A stretch of 64,000 bases of DNA. Origin: Gracilaria domingensis (taxonomy: Eukaryota > Rhodophyta > Florideophyceae > Gracilariales > Gracilariaceae). Under the pieces are notes generated by a model, which saw only the letters and a list, made by a program, of their open reading frames with translations, had not been told where the DNA came from and did no database searches. This document shows, one piece after another, positions 56,090-64,000 of the stretch. The DNA lies in the NCBI GenBank assembly GCA_022539475.1, contig VCMS01000072.1, positions 124,001 through 188,000 on the forward strand, read 5' to 3'. The translations under genes were made by a program, and so were the position numbers. The first letter of the stretch is position 1. Each line of letters begins with the position of its first letter.

Positions 56090-57200
56090 TGTCTCTTTTC
56101 TTCATGGTACGCAGCTGCTTCTCTTGAGTGGATTCGGTTTGAAAGATACGCCAATGAAGTCGAATTGCTGTTCGAGGCATTGTTTGCTTTGGAAACACTT
56201 TTCATTCCATGCCCATGTGTTCTGGGGCTTGCCACTCCCACCGCTGTTATGGTTGCATCGAAAATGGGTGCCAAAATGGGTGTATTTCTCAAAGGTGGTG
56301 GTGGCGCCATCGAGGCTGCTAGCAAATGAAGCTCATCATATTCGAAACGACCGGAACAATTAATATGGGAAAACCTGAAAATGTGGTAGTGTTTGCCGGA
56401 GAACGAGGTATCGCGAACACATAACAAGCATTAGGTATTCTTTCAGATATCATCTACTTGGTCGAATCAGAATCCCTCCATCCACTAGCTTCTGCCATCA
56501 CGCTTTACATCAGACGCAGTCAAGGTGAAGGGGCTGTTTACGTTCGAAACCATAAAACGTACAAGATCTCTGATATCAAAGATGTTGCTAGTCAGGGAAT
56601 GAAAGCCTTGATGAACCAAGGCAAGTATTCCGTGCGAATTGGTTCAAGACAATTCATTTTTACTGGCTTGGAAGAGCAAAAGCGTTTGGCAGAAGGATAG
56701 CAAAGAAGCATGCAGCGCATGGAAGAGCAAGACGTTTTGATCGTAGTTATGGCTGTTGTGAACGCCAAGCTCATTTCCTTTTTTGGCTTGGAAGATATAC
56801 TAAGGCCCGAAGCTCGTGATGTTTTGACAGAAATTAAGAGGATAGGAATTTATACAAGTTTTGTCACCGGAGACTCCGAAGAGAATGCTTGTGCTCTTAT
56901 ACTTCGCATCGGAATTCAAATGGATCCAATTCATGCCAGAGCCATGCCATGGACAAAGGTGGCTCTTGTTGACGAAATGCAGCCAACATATTTTGTTGGG
57001 GACGGAATTAATGACGCTCCGGCCCCTGCAGCAGCCTCAGTCGGTATCGCTATAGGCGCCAGGGCGTCTGTAGCAGCGGAATCTGCAGTTGTGATGTTGG
57101 TGCGAAGTAATCTTCGAGGGGTTGTGAACGCTTTAGATCTGGCACATCATGCGTTTCGAAGGGTCAGACTCGTCTGTCTCTTGCAGATGCTAGTTTTTGG
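56090..57200 (+). pseudogene. P1B-type (copper) ATPase, C-terminal half, broken
   Basis: Membrane pump for heavy-metal ions. One frame encodes the sixth-helix metal site and following block [20 protein letters not shown] (CPC motif) and [20 protein letters not shown], then a stop near 56328. Another frame carries KLIIFETTGTINMGKPE, where DKTGTLT is required: the phosphorylated Asp is replaced by Glu and Lys by Thr. Next are ESLHPLASAI (HP motif), VTGDSEENACAL, VGDGINDAPAPAAASVGIAI and HHAFRRVRLVCLLQML. The homology stops near 57190, before the last two helices. Several stops and frameshifts, plus a lost catalytic Asp, make it dead. Confidence 0.82.
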
Positions 57201-57600
57201 CGAGGGTCGTCCAGAAATTGGCAAGGGTCGTCCAGTAAATTTTTTGAAAAAATATCGAGATCAATTATTTCAAAATTTGCAGATAATTGCTTGGGTCGTC
57301 CAGAATCTCTGTGCAGTAAATACTGGGGGTTTTCCACTCGTGCTAGTTCTTTAGTCGAGGGCTACCTGAACTGTATTTCGCGAAGTCTAGGTTCAGTTTC
57401 CATTAAGGTGCACATTACACGATACCTTCTGCGGAATGATACCCTGCAACGCATGGAATACTAGTGCTAGTACAGATGATGCCCATTATGAAATCATACC
57501 GTTTTATTCGTATCTATTCTTCTATCGACCGCTTTTGCTAACCATTACTTCGCTATATTACATGTACCATTTCCCCATAATGGATCGGGTGTAGGCGCAA
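57201..57600. other. Gene-free interval with a short iterated word
   Basis: GGGTCGTCCAG occurs three times (near 57206, 57225 and 57293), interspersed with T- and A-runs (ATTTTTTGAAAAAATAT). No gene. Confidence 0.4.
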
Positions 57601-57620
57601 TCTGCGGCAGATGCCGCAGA
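57601..57620. repeat. Hairpin 1
   Basis: TCTGCGGC / GCCGCAGA around a 4-base loop, with GCA..TGC continuing outward. An 8-bp perfect stem plus partial extension. Confidence 0.6.
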
Positions 57621-57667
57621 CTGCACCTCCACCATAGTGCTGGATCGGTAGAACACATACGCACTCC

Positions 57668-57700
57668 GAGAGGATGAGGCGCGAAGCGCCTCATCCTCTC
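57668..57700. repeat. Hairpin 2
   Basis: A perfect 15-bp stem, GAGAGGATGAGGCGC, with a GAA loop. No T-run follows, so it is not a typical bacterial-style terminator. Confidence 0.8.
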
Positions 57701-57702
57701 CG

Positions 57703-57752
57703 TTCCTCATGTAGGGAACCATGCCCAGATGCATGGTTCCCTACTTGAGGAA
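57703..57752. repeat. Hairpin 3
   Basis: A 22-bp stem with one mismatch (TTCCTCATGTAGGGAACCATGC against TTCCTCAAGTAGGGAACCATGC) and a 6-base loop, only 2 bp after hairpin 2. Confidence 0.85.
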
Positions 57753-57790
57753 CCTGCACCTGCAACTCGTGAGCTACGTCCGCATCAAAA

Positions 57791-58556
57791 GTCATTTACC
57801 TGTATACGCAAGCAGAAAGTATCCATAAGTTAGTCAATGATCCGTTAGATACATTTGAAATGCGATGGAACGTACCATTGATAAAACAAAACAGAAACGT
57901 TGCGCTAGAAAAGTCGAGGGACCTGGTAACTCGCAAATGGAAGAAGAAGCAGGAAAGGGATCGGTTAGATTACCAGCCCACCATATCATCGTAAACCGCG
58001 AAAGGTGTCGAAGCGAGAACTCACAAGCAAGGACACCGAGAATGCCCATGCAGCAAACATACCGCAAGACGCGATAAACGAGAATCTAGCCTATATCCCA
58101 AACAAGTACCAGAATCGCCTATCCCGAACAGTCAGACAGGTAAACGACCAATTTCATTTTGTCTCTCAAGATCGATGATGGATCTGGAGAGATGAAATAA
58201 AATTGGTCGTTTACCTGTATACGCAAGCAGAAAGTATCCATAAGTTAGTCAATGCTCCGTTGGAAACATTTGAATTGCGATGGAACGTACCATTGATAAA
58301 GCAAAACAGAAACGTTGCGCTAGAAAAGTCGAGGGACCTAGTAACTCGCAAAAGGAAGAAGAAAAAGGAAAGTGATCGGTTAGATTACCAGCAATCCATT
58401 CATCGTAAAACGCGAAAGGTCTCGAAGCAAGAACTCACAAGCAACGACACCGAGAATGCCCATGCTGCAAACATACCGCAAGATGCGATAAACGAGACAG
58501 AAACCTATGTCTCAACCAAGTACCAGAGTCGCCTATCCCGAACAGGCAGAGATCCA
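57791..58556 (+). repeat. 415-bp tandem duplication
   Basis: Two related copies of about 345 bp begin near 57791 and 58206 (offset 415, measured at TGTATACGCAAGCAG: 57801 and 58216). Both keep the same plus-strand reading frame: YLYTQAESIHKLVN, RWNVPLIKQNRNVALEKSRD and a Lys/Arg-rich segment. Copy 2 is open over 58203-58601; copy 1 meets stops. The interval between the copies is hairpin 4. The peptide family is unknown. Confidence 0.85.
58137..58217. repeat. Hairpin 4 at the junction of the duplicated units
   Basis: A 37-bp stem starting CAGGTAAACGACCAATTT with about four mismatches and a 7-base loop, exactly between the two 415-bp units. The arms overlap the end of unit 1 and the start of unit 2. 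Confidence 0.85.
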
Positions 58557-58583
58557 AGATCGCCGAGAAACCAACTTGGTTTG

Positions 58584-58666
58584 TTGCGCCATAGGCTTTA
58601 GCTTCTCGAGTCTTGCGCTACTTTTGAAAAGCAGCGCAAGACGCGAAGCTAGAGCCTATGGCGCAA
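58584..58666. repeat. Hairpin 5
   Basis: A stem of about 34 bp (TTGCGCCATAGGCTTTAGCT on the left, AGCTAGAGCCTATGGCGCAA on the right) with a small bulge and a 13-base loop. Confidence 0.85.
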
Positions 58667-58727
58667 CGAAATGAACTATTGGTCGCGTACTTACAGTCGT
58701 CGGTTTGGGTTACCGGGTTCCCGTTTT

Positions 58728-58777
58728 CACCCTTCAACTCGTTCTATATCTTGAACAAATAGAAGAAGTTGAGGGTG
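58728..58777. repeat. Hairpin 6
   Basis: CACCCTTCAACTCGTTCTAT pairs imperfectly with ATAGAAGAAGTTGAGGGTG around a 10-base loop. Confidence 0.6.
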
Positions 58778-58921
58778 ATTAGCTTATTTCCTGCCGTTTC
58801 CATGTCGCAGAGCGCGAAGAAACGCGGTGAGGATTGGTTAGTTTAGAGCAAAGATACGTGGAAGGATATGGGAGAACGTACGAAAAGACTGCACGGAAAA
58901 CATCCCTGAGATACGGATGAC

Positions 58922-58999
58922 TCCGTCCTACTTTCTTCCGCCCTCTACTTTATGGAGCATCCATAAAGTGGAGGGCGGGAAAAAGTACGAAGGAGCGGA
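58922..58999. repeat. Hairpin 7
   Basis: A stem of about 35 bp centred at 58958. CCGCCCTCTACTTTATGGA pairs with TCCATAAAGTGGAGGGCGG around a 3-base loop, and outer arms continue with TCCGTCCTACTTTC and its partner. Confidence 0.85.
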
Positions 59000-59364
59000 G
59001 TATAACGCGATGATATCGATGGCATGGCTCACGACGGTAACGGAAGTTCGGACGTCGGAGGCGCGGCGGCGGCGGCGAAGGGAAGAGATTTATTTTTCTG
59101 TGCGAGATTGGACAAGTGTACAGCGTACAACGTTGGGAAACCACAGGTTTATAACCAGTGGTAGATAATACGAGAAGTACACCCTTGTGTTGAGGTCGAC
59201 GTGTACCTACGTTGCTTTTTGAACGAAAGCACGTGATTTAAACTCAAAATATATTCTCCGTTCTGAGCAAGACGTCGATATTGACTGTCGCTCGACCTCC
59301 TTCTCCCTTCGGACGCCCTTCCCTTGCAGTCTTTGTCGTCGTTTCTCGTTCAGTTCTTCTTCCC

Positions 59365-62300
59365 ATGGTCTACTACTGTACACATAAGAAGCGTGGGTGC
59401 CCCTTCGTTACTCGCCGAGGAGTCTTATCCATTCAACAGCATGTCAACCATTGCCCGTTTCGTCTGAAAGCAGCGCTGGAAGACGACAATAGCCGGCCCA
59501 TTCGGAGAAGCAAGCGTCTCAAGCTTTCCGCACCCGCGCCCGCATCTTCCGAAACGGTCACTGCCCCTTGTCGCCTTCCCGAGCCTCCAGTGTCCGAGGA
59601 CATCGTCGACCCCACTCCGTGCGCCCCTCCCATTCCGGACACTTCGCATTGTGTTTCTCCTTCCCCGGCTCCCGCGTCATTAGAGCGAGAACACGGAAGC
59701 AGTTCCCGCCCAGTGCCTTCTGAGGAGGCCCTCGGTGATTTGCATATGGATTATCTCACGGTTTGTCTGGCTTCAGTAGCTTCCAACCTTGGTCATCGTG
59801 AGGCGGACGAGCTAATTGGGCTACTTCGGGACCCGCGATTCTCGCAAAAGCGATTCAACGAGACCATAACAAGTTCCAAGCGCTGTACAGAACTGAAGAA
59901 CGCCATTTTCGAACGATACGCCTCAAAGGACGGTTTCAATCGCAGAACTGTCTCGCCAGAAGGATGTACGTTCAGCGCCACCCTCTACACGAGAGACCCC
60001 GTTCAGACACTTGTGAAACAGCTCCAGTTGGCTAACAACGAAAACTCATTCTTCCACCCTATACCTCAGACCCACTCCACGAAAATATCTCACCCCATGT
60101 CCGGCTCTCTCGCAAGAGACGCCACCTCAAAACTTAAGGAAATGGTCATGGGCTCTTTGGATAGTAGAATAGTGTGGTACTCCCAAGAAATAAGTTACAG
60201 TGAATCTTTCGTAGGTCTTCTGCAGGTATACACCGATAAGTCTTCAACAACTCTAAAGCAAACATCGGTTACCGCCTATCCTCTTCACCTCATATTTCTC
60301 AACTTCTCCGACGAGCTTCGCCGTAAGTGTATCCGTGACGACCTCACAGTAGTGGCATACTTCCCTACCACACTGATCGAGGTTTCCGCATCTGAAGCAG
60401 ACGCAATGCCATTTGTTTCTAGCAAGTCTCTACGCGAGTCCAGGATGCAAATCCTTCAAGAATCTCTTCGTCAAGTCCTGGAGCCCATTCTAAATCTCAC
60501 GCAGAAAGGTTTTCAGTTCATCGGCGAAGACAAACTAAGTCGAGTGTGCCATCCTCTGCTTGCAAGTTATTGTGCGGACATTCCTGAGGCTAAGGACATT
60601 CTGTCCATTCTTCATGGGACCAAAACGGAAAGCCCGTGTCATAGATGCAAAGCCCCTCGCTCATCTTTATGCAGTCCTATTCCCACCTCATTCAACGGAC
60701 GTTCTCAGAAGCACACGAAAAGCATCCGAAAGACATACACAGCTATCTTGCAACATGCACAAAAAGACGAGGCGGAAAGACGTCCACGTCGTGCGAGGGA
60801 GAGGAGATCTCAAGCGGATACTCTGATGCGTTCAAATTCCATATCTCTCATTCCTTCGTTCCTCGAAACTTCCGTAAGCCTTGGAATGGTCTCGGGATTG
60901 TCTCCATACAGTCTGTTCTCATTCGAACCATTACACAACTTGCATCTCGGCATCTCAAAGTTGATAAAAACGGCCACAATCGAGAGACTGCAGTCAGACA
61001 CCCTGTGCACCACAATAGGAACATCTGCATCGCGTTCATTTCGAACGATACGCACCCAACTCCTCAACCATGCAAACGCAATTCTAGCTGCCATAGAACG
61101 CGATTCTCCTGCCAAAGGTTTACATATCGATTTCTCCACGCAGGAGAAAGGCAAATCTTTGAATGGTATCTTCACGAAAGACGGTCTCCGTGGAATGCTG
61201 GAGGCCAAAAACTACAAAGCACTTGACATGGTCTTTCCCTTCATAGGAGCATTCTTTGACATATGCTGTGGAGAACAGGACGTTGCCCCAATCACAACCG
61301 TTTTCTCTCAGTACTCGGACTTGCTCTCGACCTTATTCAGATACAATCGTGACCCGTATTGGACTGAAAGCTCTCTCCTGTGTCTTAGTTCGGAGATTGA
61401 AGCCTTCAAGCGTTCCGCAACAAAGACTCTGGCGGATTTTCATCCCTCCAGACTGGGAACTCTGAAGTTTCATCTTCTCGATCATCTCGTGGACGATATC
61501 CGCCGTCTGGGAAGTATCAAGTACTACGACGCAGGCATATACGAACATGCACACCTGCTATTTAAAAGACACTACAAAAAGACGTCCAGAAGAACAGCAA
61601 CGGCTGTGGAGGAGACTATTCGCTCCATTGAGCACGGACATGTTAGAAAGCAATGGAATGGCAATACTCCTTACCAGCGTAATCCAGGTTTACCAGGAAC
61701 TTCCACACAGCTTCCTCAGTTTGCAATGAGAGGGCGTTCTTTCACTTTACGAGCTCTTCAACATTGTGTTTCAAGTATGTCCAGTTCAAAAACATGGACT
61801 GCTGTTAGAGAGATGTTCTCAAGTAGGGACACAAGGTCGATTCTTGATCAAATTGGTGAACAGGCCCTTCCTTCTTTCCTCAGTCTCGTGAAAGAAACAC
61901 TGGATGAGCACTCTATTACATACTTCCCAGAAAAGACAAGGATAACTCTGGTGAATTCGGCCCTCGTGAAAGGCGGTTTCGTTCCGACTCTTGAACACTT
62001 CGATTCGTCTTCTAAGGCACTTAAGCTGGGACGACCCAAATACCCCATCATCCAACATGTCTTCGCTTCTCCAGCATTTGGTCCCAGTAGAAAGCCAAGG
62101 TTTTCCACTGTATTGGTAAGCGGAGAAGATTCAGAGACTTGGGTTGCCCAGGTAGTCGCTCTGATGTCGGCCACGTCGCGATTCGGAGCTATTGCAAAGG
62201 TCGCGTATTGTGCCAAAAGTCGCGGATCAAGTGGGTGTGAAGCGCTAGTTTTCTCTAGTTTGATATATGTGCACGGCGTGTGCAGCGAAATCACTGCCGG

Positions 62301-62400
62301 AAGAGCCGGGAGGAGTGCTTTCGAAGGTCTCCGGAGGGTGCCAGAATGTGGCCAGAACGTGCCCGCGGGCGGGGGGGGGGGGGGGGGTCGGTCGTGTTAG
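59365..62400 (+). CDS. Plavaka-like (CACTA superfamily) transposase
   Basis: A 1011-residue open frame from ATG 59365, preceded by TATA-like sequence near 59250. Residues 5-30 form a C2HC finger (Cys5, Cys12, His26, Cys30), followed by a basic patch, RRSKRLKL, and a disordered Pro-rich stretch. Residues about 303-335 (AYPLHLIFLNFSDELRRK, VVAYFPTT), 387-405 (GEDKLSRVCHPLLASYCAD), 423-433 (SPCHRCKAPR) and about 522 (PLHNLHLGI) are the conserved Plavaka blocks. Unlike every other transposon gene in the window it has no internal stop or frameshift, so it is recent or kept by selection. The last 35 codons run into the palindrome array and encode poly-Gly, so the native C-terminus probably ended earlier. 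Confidence 0.82.
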   Translation: MVYYCTHKKRGCPFVTRRGVLSIQQHVNHCPFRLKAALEDDNSRPIRRSKRLKLSAPAPASSETVTAPCRLPEPPVSEDIVDPTPCAPPIPDTSHCVSPSPAPASLEREHGSSSRPVPSEEALGDLHMDYLTVCLASVASNLGHREADELIGLLRDPRFSQKRFNETITSSKRCTELKNAIFERYASKDGFNRRTVSPEGCTFSATLYTRDPVQTLVKQLQLANNENSFFHPIPQTHSTKISHPMSGSLARDATSKLKEMVMGSLDSRIVWYSQEISYSESFVGLLQVYTDKSSTTLKQTSVTAYPLHLIFLNFSDELRRKCIRDDLTVVAYFPTTLIEVSASEADAMPFVSSKSLRESRMQILQESLRQVLEPILNLTQKGFQFIGEDKLSRVCHPLLASYCADIPEAKDILSILHGTKTESPCHRCKAPRSSLCSPIPTSFNGRSQKHTKSIRKTYTAILQHAQKDEAERRPRRARERRSQADTLMRSNSISLIPSFLETSVSLGMVSGLSPYSLFSFEPLHNLHLGISKLIKTATIERLQSDTLCTTIGTSASRSFRTIRTQLLNHANAILAAIERDSPAKGLHIDFSTQEKGKSLNGIFTKDGLRGMLEAKNYKALDMVFPFIGAFFDICCGEQDVAPITTVFSQYSDLLSTLFRYNRDPYWTESSLLCLSSEIEAFKRSATKTLADFHPSRLGTLKFHLLDHLVDDIRRLGSIKYYDAGIYEHAHLLFKRHYKKTSRRTATAVEETIRSIEHGHVRKQWNGNTPYQRNPGLPGTSTQLPQFAMRGRSFTLRALQHCVSSMSSSKTWTAVREMFSSRDTRSILDQIGEQALPSFLSLVKETLDEHSITYFPEKTRITLVNSALVKGGFVPTLEHFDSSSKALKLGRPKYPIIQHVFASPAFGPSRKPRFSTVLVSGEDSETWVAQVVALMSATSRFGAIAKVAYCAKSRGSSGCEALVFSSLIYVHGVCSEITAGRAGRSAFEGLRRVPECGQNVPAGGGGGGGRSC

Positions 62401-63100
62401 GGTAGCTACCCTAACACGACCGGACCCCCCGCCCGCGGGCACGTTTTGGACGATTTTTTGAAAAAGGTGCGATTTTATGCCCGCGGGCGGGGGGGGTCGG
62501 TCGTGTTAGGGTAGCTACCCTAACACGACCGACCCCCTCCGCCCGCGGGCACGTTCTGGACGTTTTTTTGAAAAATTTGCGATTTTAAAATGTGCGATTT
62601 TATGCCCGCGGGCGGGGGGGGGTCGGTCGTGTTAGGGTACCTACCCTAACACGACCGGACCCCCCCGCCCACGGGCACGTTTTGGACGATTTTTTGAAAA
62701 ATGTGCGATTTTATGCCCGCGGGCGGGGGGGGTCGGTCGTGTTAGGGTAGGTACCCTAACACGACCGGACCCCCCCGCCCGCGGGCACGTTTTGGACGAT
62801 TTTTTGAAAAATTTGCGATTTTAAAATGTGCGATTTTATGCCCGCGGGCGGGGGGGGTCGGTCGTGTTAGGGTAGCTACCCTAACACGACCGGACCCCCC
62901 CGCCCGCGGGCACGTTTTGGACGATTTTTTGAAAAATGTTCGATTTTATGCCCGCGGGCGGGGGGTCCGGTCGTGTTAGGGTAGGTACCCTAACACGACC
63001 GACCCCTCCCGCCGCGGGCACGTTCTGGCCACATTCGGGCGCCTTCCCGGGATCTCCCAAAACACGCCGCCCCGCAGTGATTTCGGTACACCCGGCCGCC
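62276..63100. repeat. Large inverted repeat flanking the palindrome array
   Basis: The left flank (62276-62360) and right flank (63020-63100) are diverged inverted copies of each other, sharing CGAAATCACTGC, a GGAG-TC-C-GG-GG core and GAATGTGGCCAGAACGTGCC. With the array inside, the whole is an inverted repeat of about 820 bp. Confidence 0.75.
62361..63019. repeat. Array of six 70-80-bp palindromes with alternating spacers
   Basis: Units at 62361-62440, 62479-62550, 62604-62676, 62715-62786, 62840-62911 and 62950-63019. Each is a near-perfect palindrome from GCCCGCGGGC through a G-run and TCGTGTTAGGGTA to its mirror image. Spacers are 38, 53, 38, 53 and 38 bp, all in the same orientation, AT-rich (GGACGATTTTTTGAAAAA). 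The long spacers equal the short ones plus a 15-bp insertion resembling the adjacent TTTGCGATTTTAAAA. It begins inside the last codons of the Plavaka-like gene. Confidence 0.95.
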
Positions 63101-63776
63101 GGTACGTTGGCGCCGCTGTCCACGTGTATTTGCGGGAGTAGGCTCTACATGGAAGTGAATGAGTGTACTCTTGACTACTATGCAAAGCATTTGAAGATCA
63201 CGATTAGACAGCGCGACCATTGCTCACGTGAGTCATCATTGCGTGAACTCCACGACTCTAAAGCGTACAATCAGCGTGCGAGCGGCCACGGACAGGACAG
63301 GGACGAGACTGGCAGTGCGCTGGGAGGAGCTGCCGAAAGCGGGGGTGCCCAGCGTAAGTCGCCATTTAAAAGGCTCGCATCCGTTCTTGTATCGTCCAGA
63401 GCGAGCGTATTGTTGATATACACCTTTCACTGCAATAGCTGTTCAACATGAAGCCAACTCGTGTTCGAAAGCGTACGCAAAGCGTGACTCCTCGCACTTA
63501 GCGGAGCACTCGATTATTGCAAGGTGGAATGCGGGTTTCGCTGCAGATGGATATTGAGAATGAAGGAAAGGTGATAGTCGGGGAAGCGTTGTTGCATGGA
63601 ATTGGAAGTGTTCTACGCCGCGAGTTGCACGGGAAGCAATTGGACCCAGGTCTTGTGGTGGTTCATAATATTCTCATCAGTCGAAGCAGTCAGACGTTCT
63701 ACCCTTACCGGCGGAGGGCCTGGATCTTCCACAATATATCCAGGATCTCCGGACGGCCGCTCCTTGGGATGAGAAA

Positions 63777-64000
63777 ATGATGGAACCGGTGGCAGCCAGC
63801 ATTCCGGCCTCCAAGCGACGAACGGTGAGCGCTATGAGTGAAGCGATGACGCCGACAAGCCGCACGGAGCCAATTCGAAGTTCATCAACACCGAGAGGTA
63901 GCGCATCAGTAGCACCTCCGCGGGCCGGTCCATCGTCTGTTGCGAAGCGGACTAAGGAGACAATATCATCCCCAGCTACGAAGCGGACAGGTCAAACAAA
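63777..64000 (+). CDS. Partial open frame at the right edge, unknown
   Basis: From ATG 63777 the frame stays open to the window end (MMEPVAASIPASKRRTVSAM, then Ser/Thr/Pro/Arg-rich). Composition suggests a disordered N-terminus of a longer protein. The frame is open for some codons before the ATG, so the start is uncertain. No family was recognised. Confidence 0.35.
   Translation, partial: MMEPVAASIPASKRRTVSAMSEAMTPTSRTEPIRSSSTPRGSASVAPPRAGPSSVAKRTKETISSPATKRTGQT

Noticed and set aside
62361-63019. CRISPR-like array (palindromic repeats with spacers)
   Set aside because: The spacers are near-identical copies of one sequence rather than unique, repeats are over 70 bp, and the context is eukaryotic. 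It is a palindromic tandem array.
62361-63019. Interstitial telomere repeats (TTAGGG in each unit)
   Set aside because: Only one TTAGGG per arm, never in tandem; it is part of the palindrome.
1-64000. tRNA or rRNA genes
   Set aside because: No tRNA-like T-loop with a plausible cloverleaf and no rRNA-like sequence was recognised by eye; a covariance search would be decisive.

Overview
The window looks like a repeat-rich stretch of a eukaryotic nuclear genome. Two long uninterrupted genes, for a four-KH-domain RNA-binding protein and an AT-hook/TPR protein, have no visible introns. They sit among degraded transposable elements of at least six superfamilies and several broken host genes. Intron-poor genes in a transposon-choked genome fit a multicellular red alga (for example a Chondrus-like florideophyte). 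That is an inference from gene style; nothing here fixes the taxon.

Layout. 1-2190: dispersed repeats and a MITE-like inverted repeat. 2195-4700: decayed PIF/Harbinger element H1 (transposase plus convergent SANT/Myb-like gene). 7450-13633: the host gene island, with a GC-rich promoter region, the AT-hook/basic/winged-helix/TPR gene (+) and the KH gene (-), arranged tail to tail. 15243-17985: Harbinger-like element H2. 18286-19197: Tc1/mariner transposase remnant. 19390-22148: Harbinger element H3, bounded by terminal inverted repeats and a TTA target duplication. 22548-34047: a complete 11.5-kb Ty3/gypsy insertion with two ~570-bp LTRs, an AAAAC target duplication, primer-binding site, polypurine tract, gag, pol with a chromodomain, and a 3-kb antisense coding block between pol and the 3' LTR. 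34053-36860: gene-free LTR-like debris. 36862-37743: relic of a DUF6818-type SANT gene. 37750-40640: a GC-rich island with broken pseudouridine-synthase and protein-kinase genes. 41185-44453: a dispersed repeat, a HARBI1-like fragment and a pogo-like transposase relic. 47524-50830: unknown ORFs and a broken OSCA/TMEM63/CSC1-type channel gene. 51100-55850: a tyrosine-recombinase (DIRS-order) retrotransposon with gag, RT-RNase H and recombinase, all broken. 56090-57200: a broken P1B copper-ATPase gene. 57600-59000: seven successive hairpins and a 415-bp tandem duplication. 59365-62400: an uninterrupted Plavaka/CACTA-like transposase. 62361-63019: an array of six ~72-bp palindromes separated by strictly alternating 38- and 53-bp spacers.

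The two most unusual signals are structural. First, the gypsy element is studded from LTR to LTR, in coding, non-coding and antisense parts alike, with an extended E-box palindrome ACCANNTGGT: 24 full copies found by eye where chance predicts about 0.2. This suggests a dispersed binding site for an element- or host-encoded factor, and the antisense block is a candidate source of that factor. Second, the Plavaka-like gene is flanked by hairpin-rich DNA, ending in the palindrome array into which its reading frame runs.

All calls are by eye, by translation and motif recognition. No searches were run.
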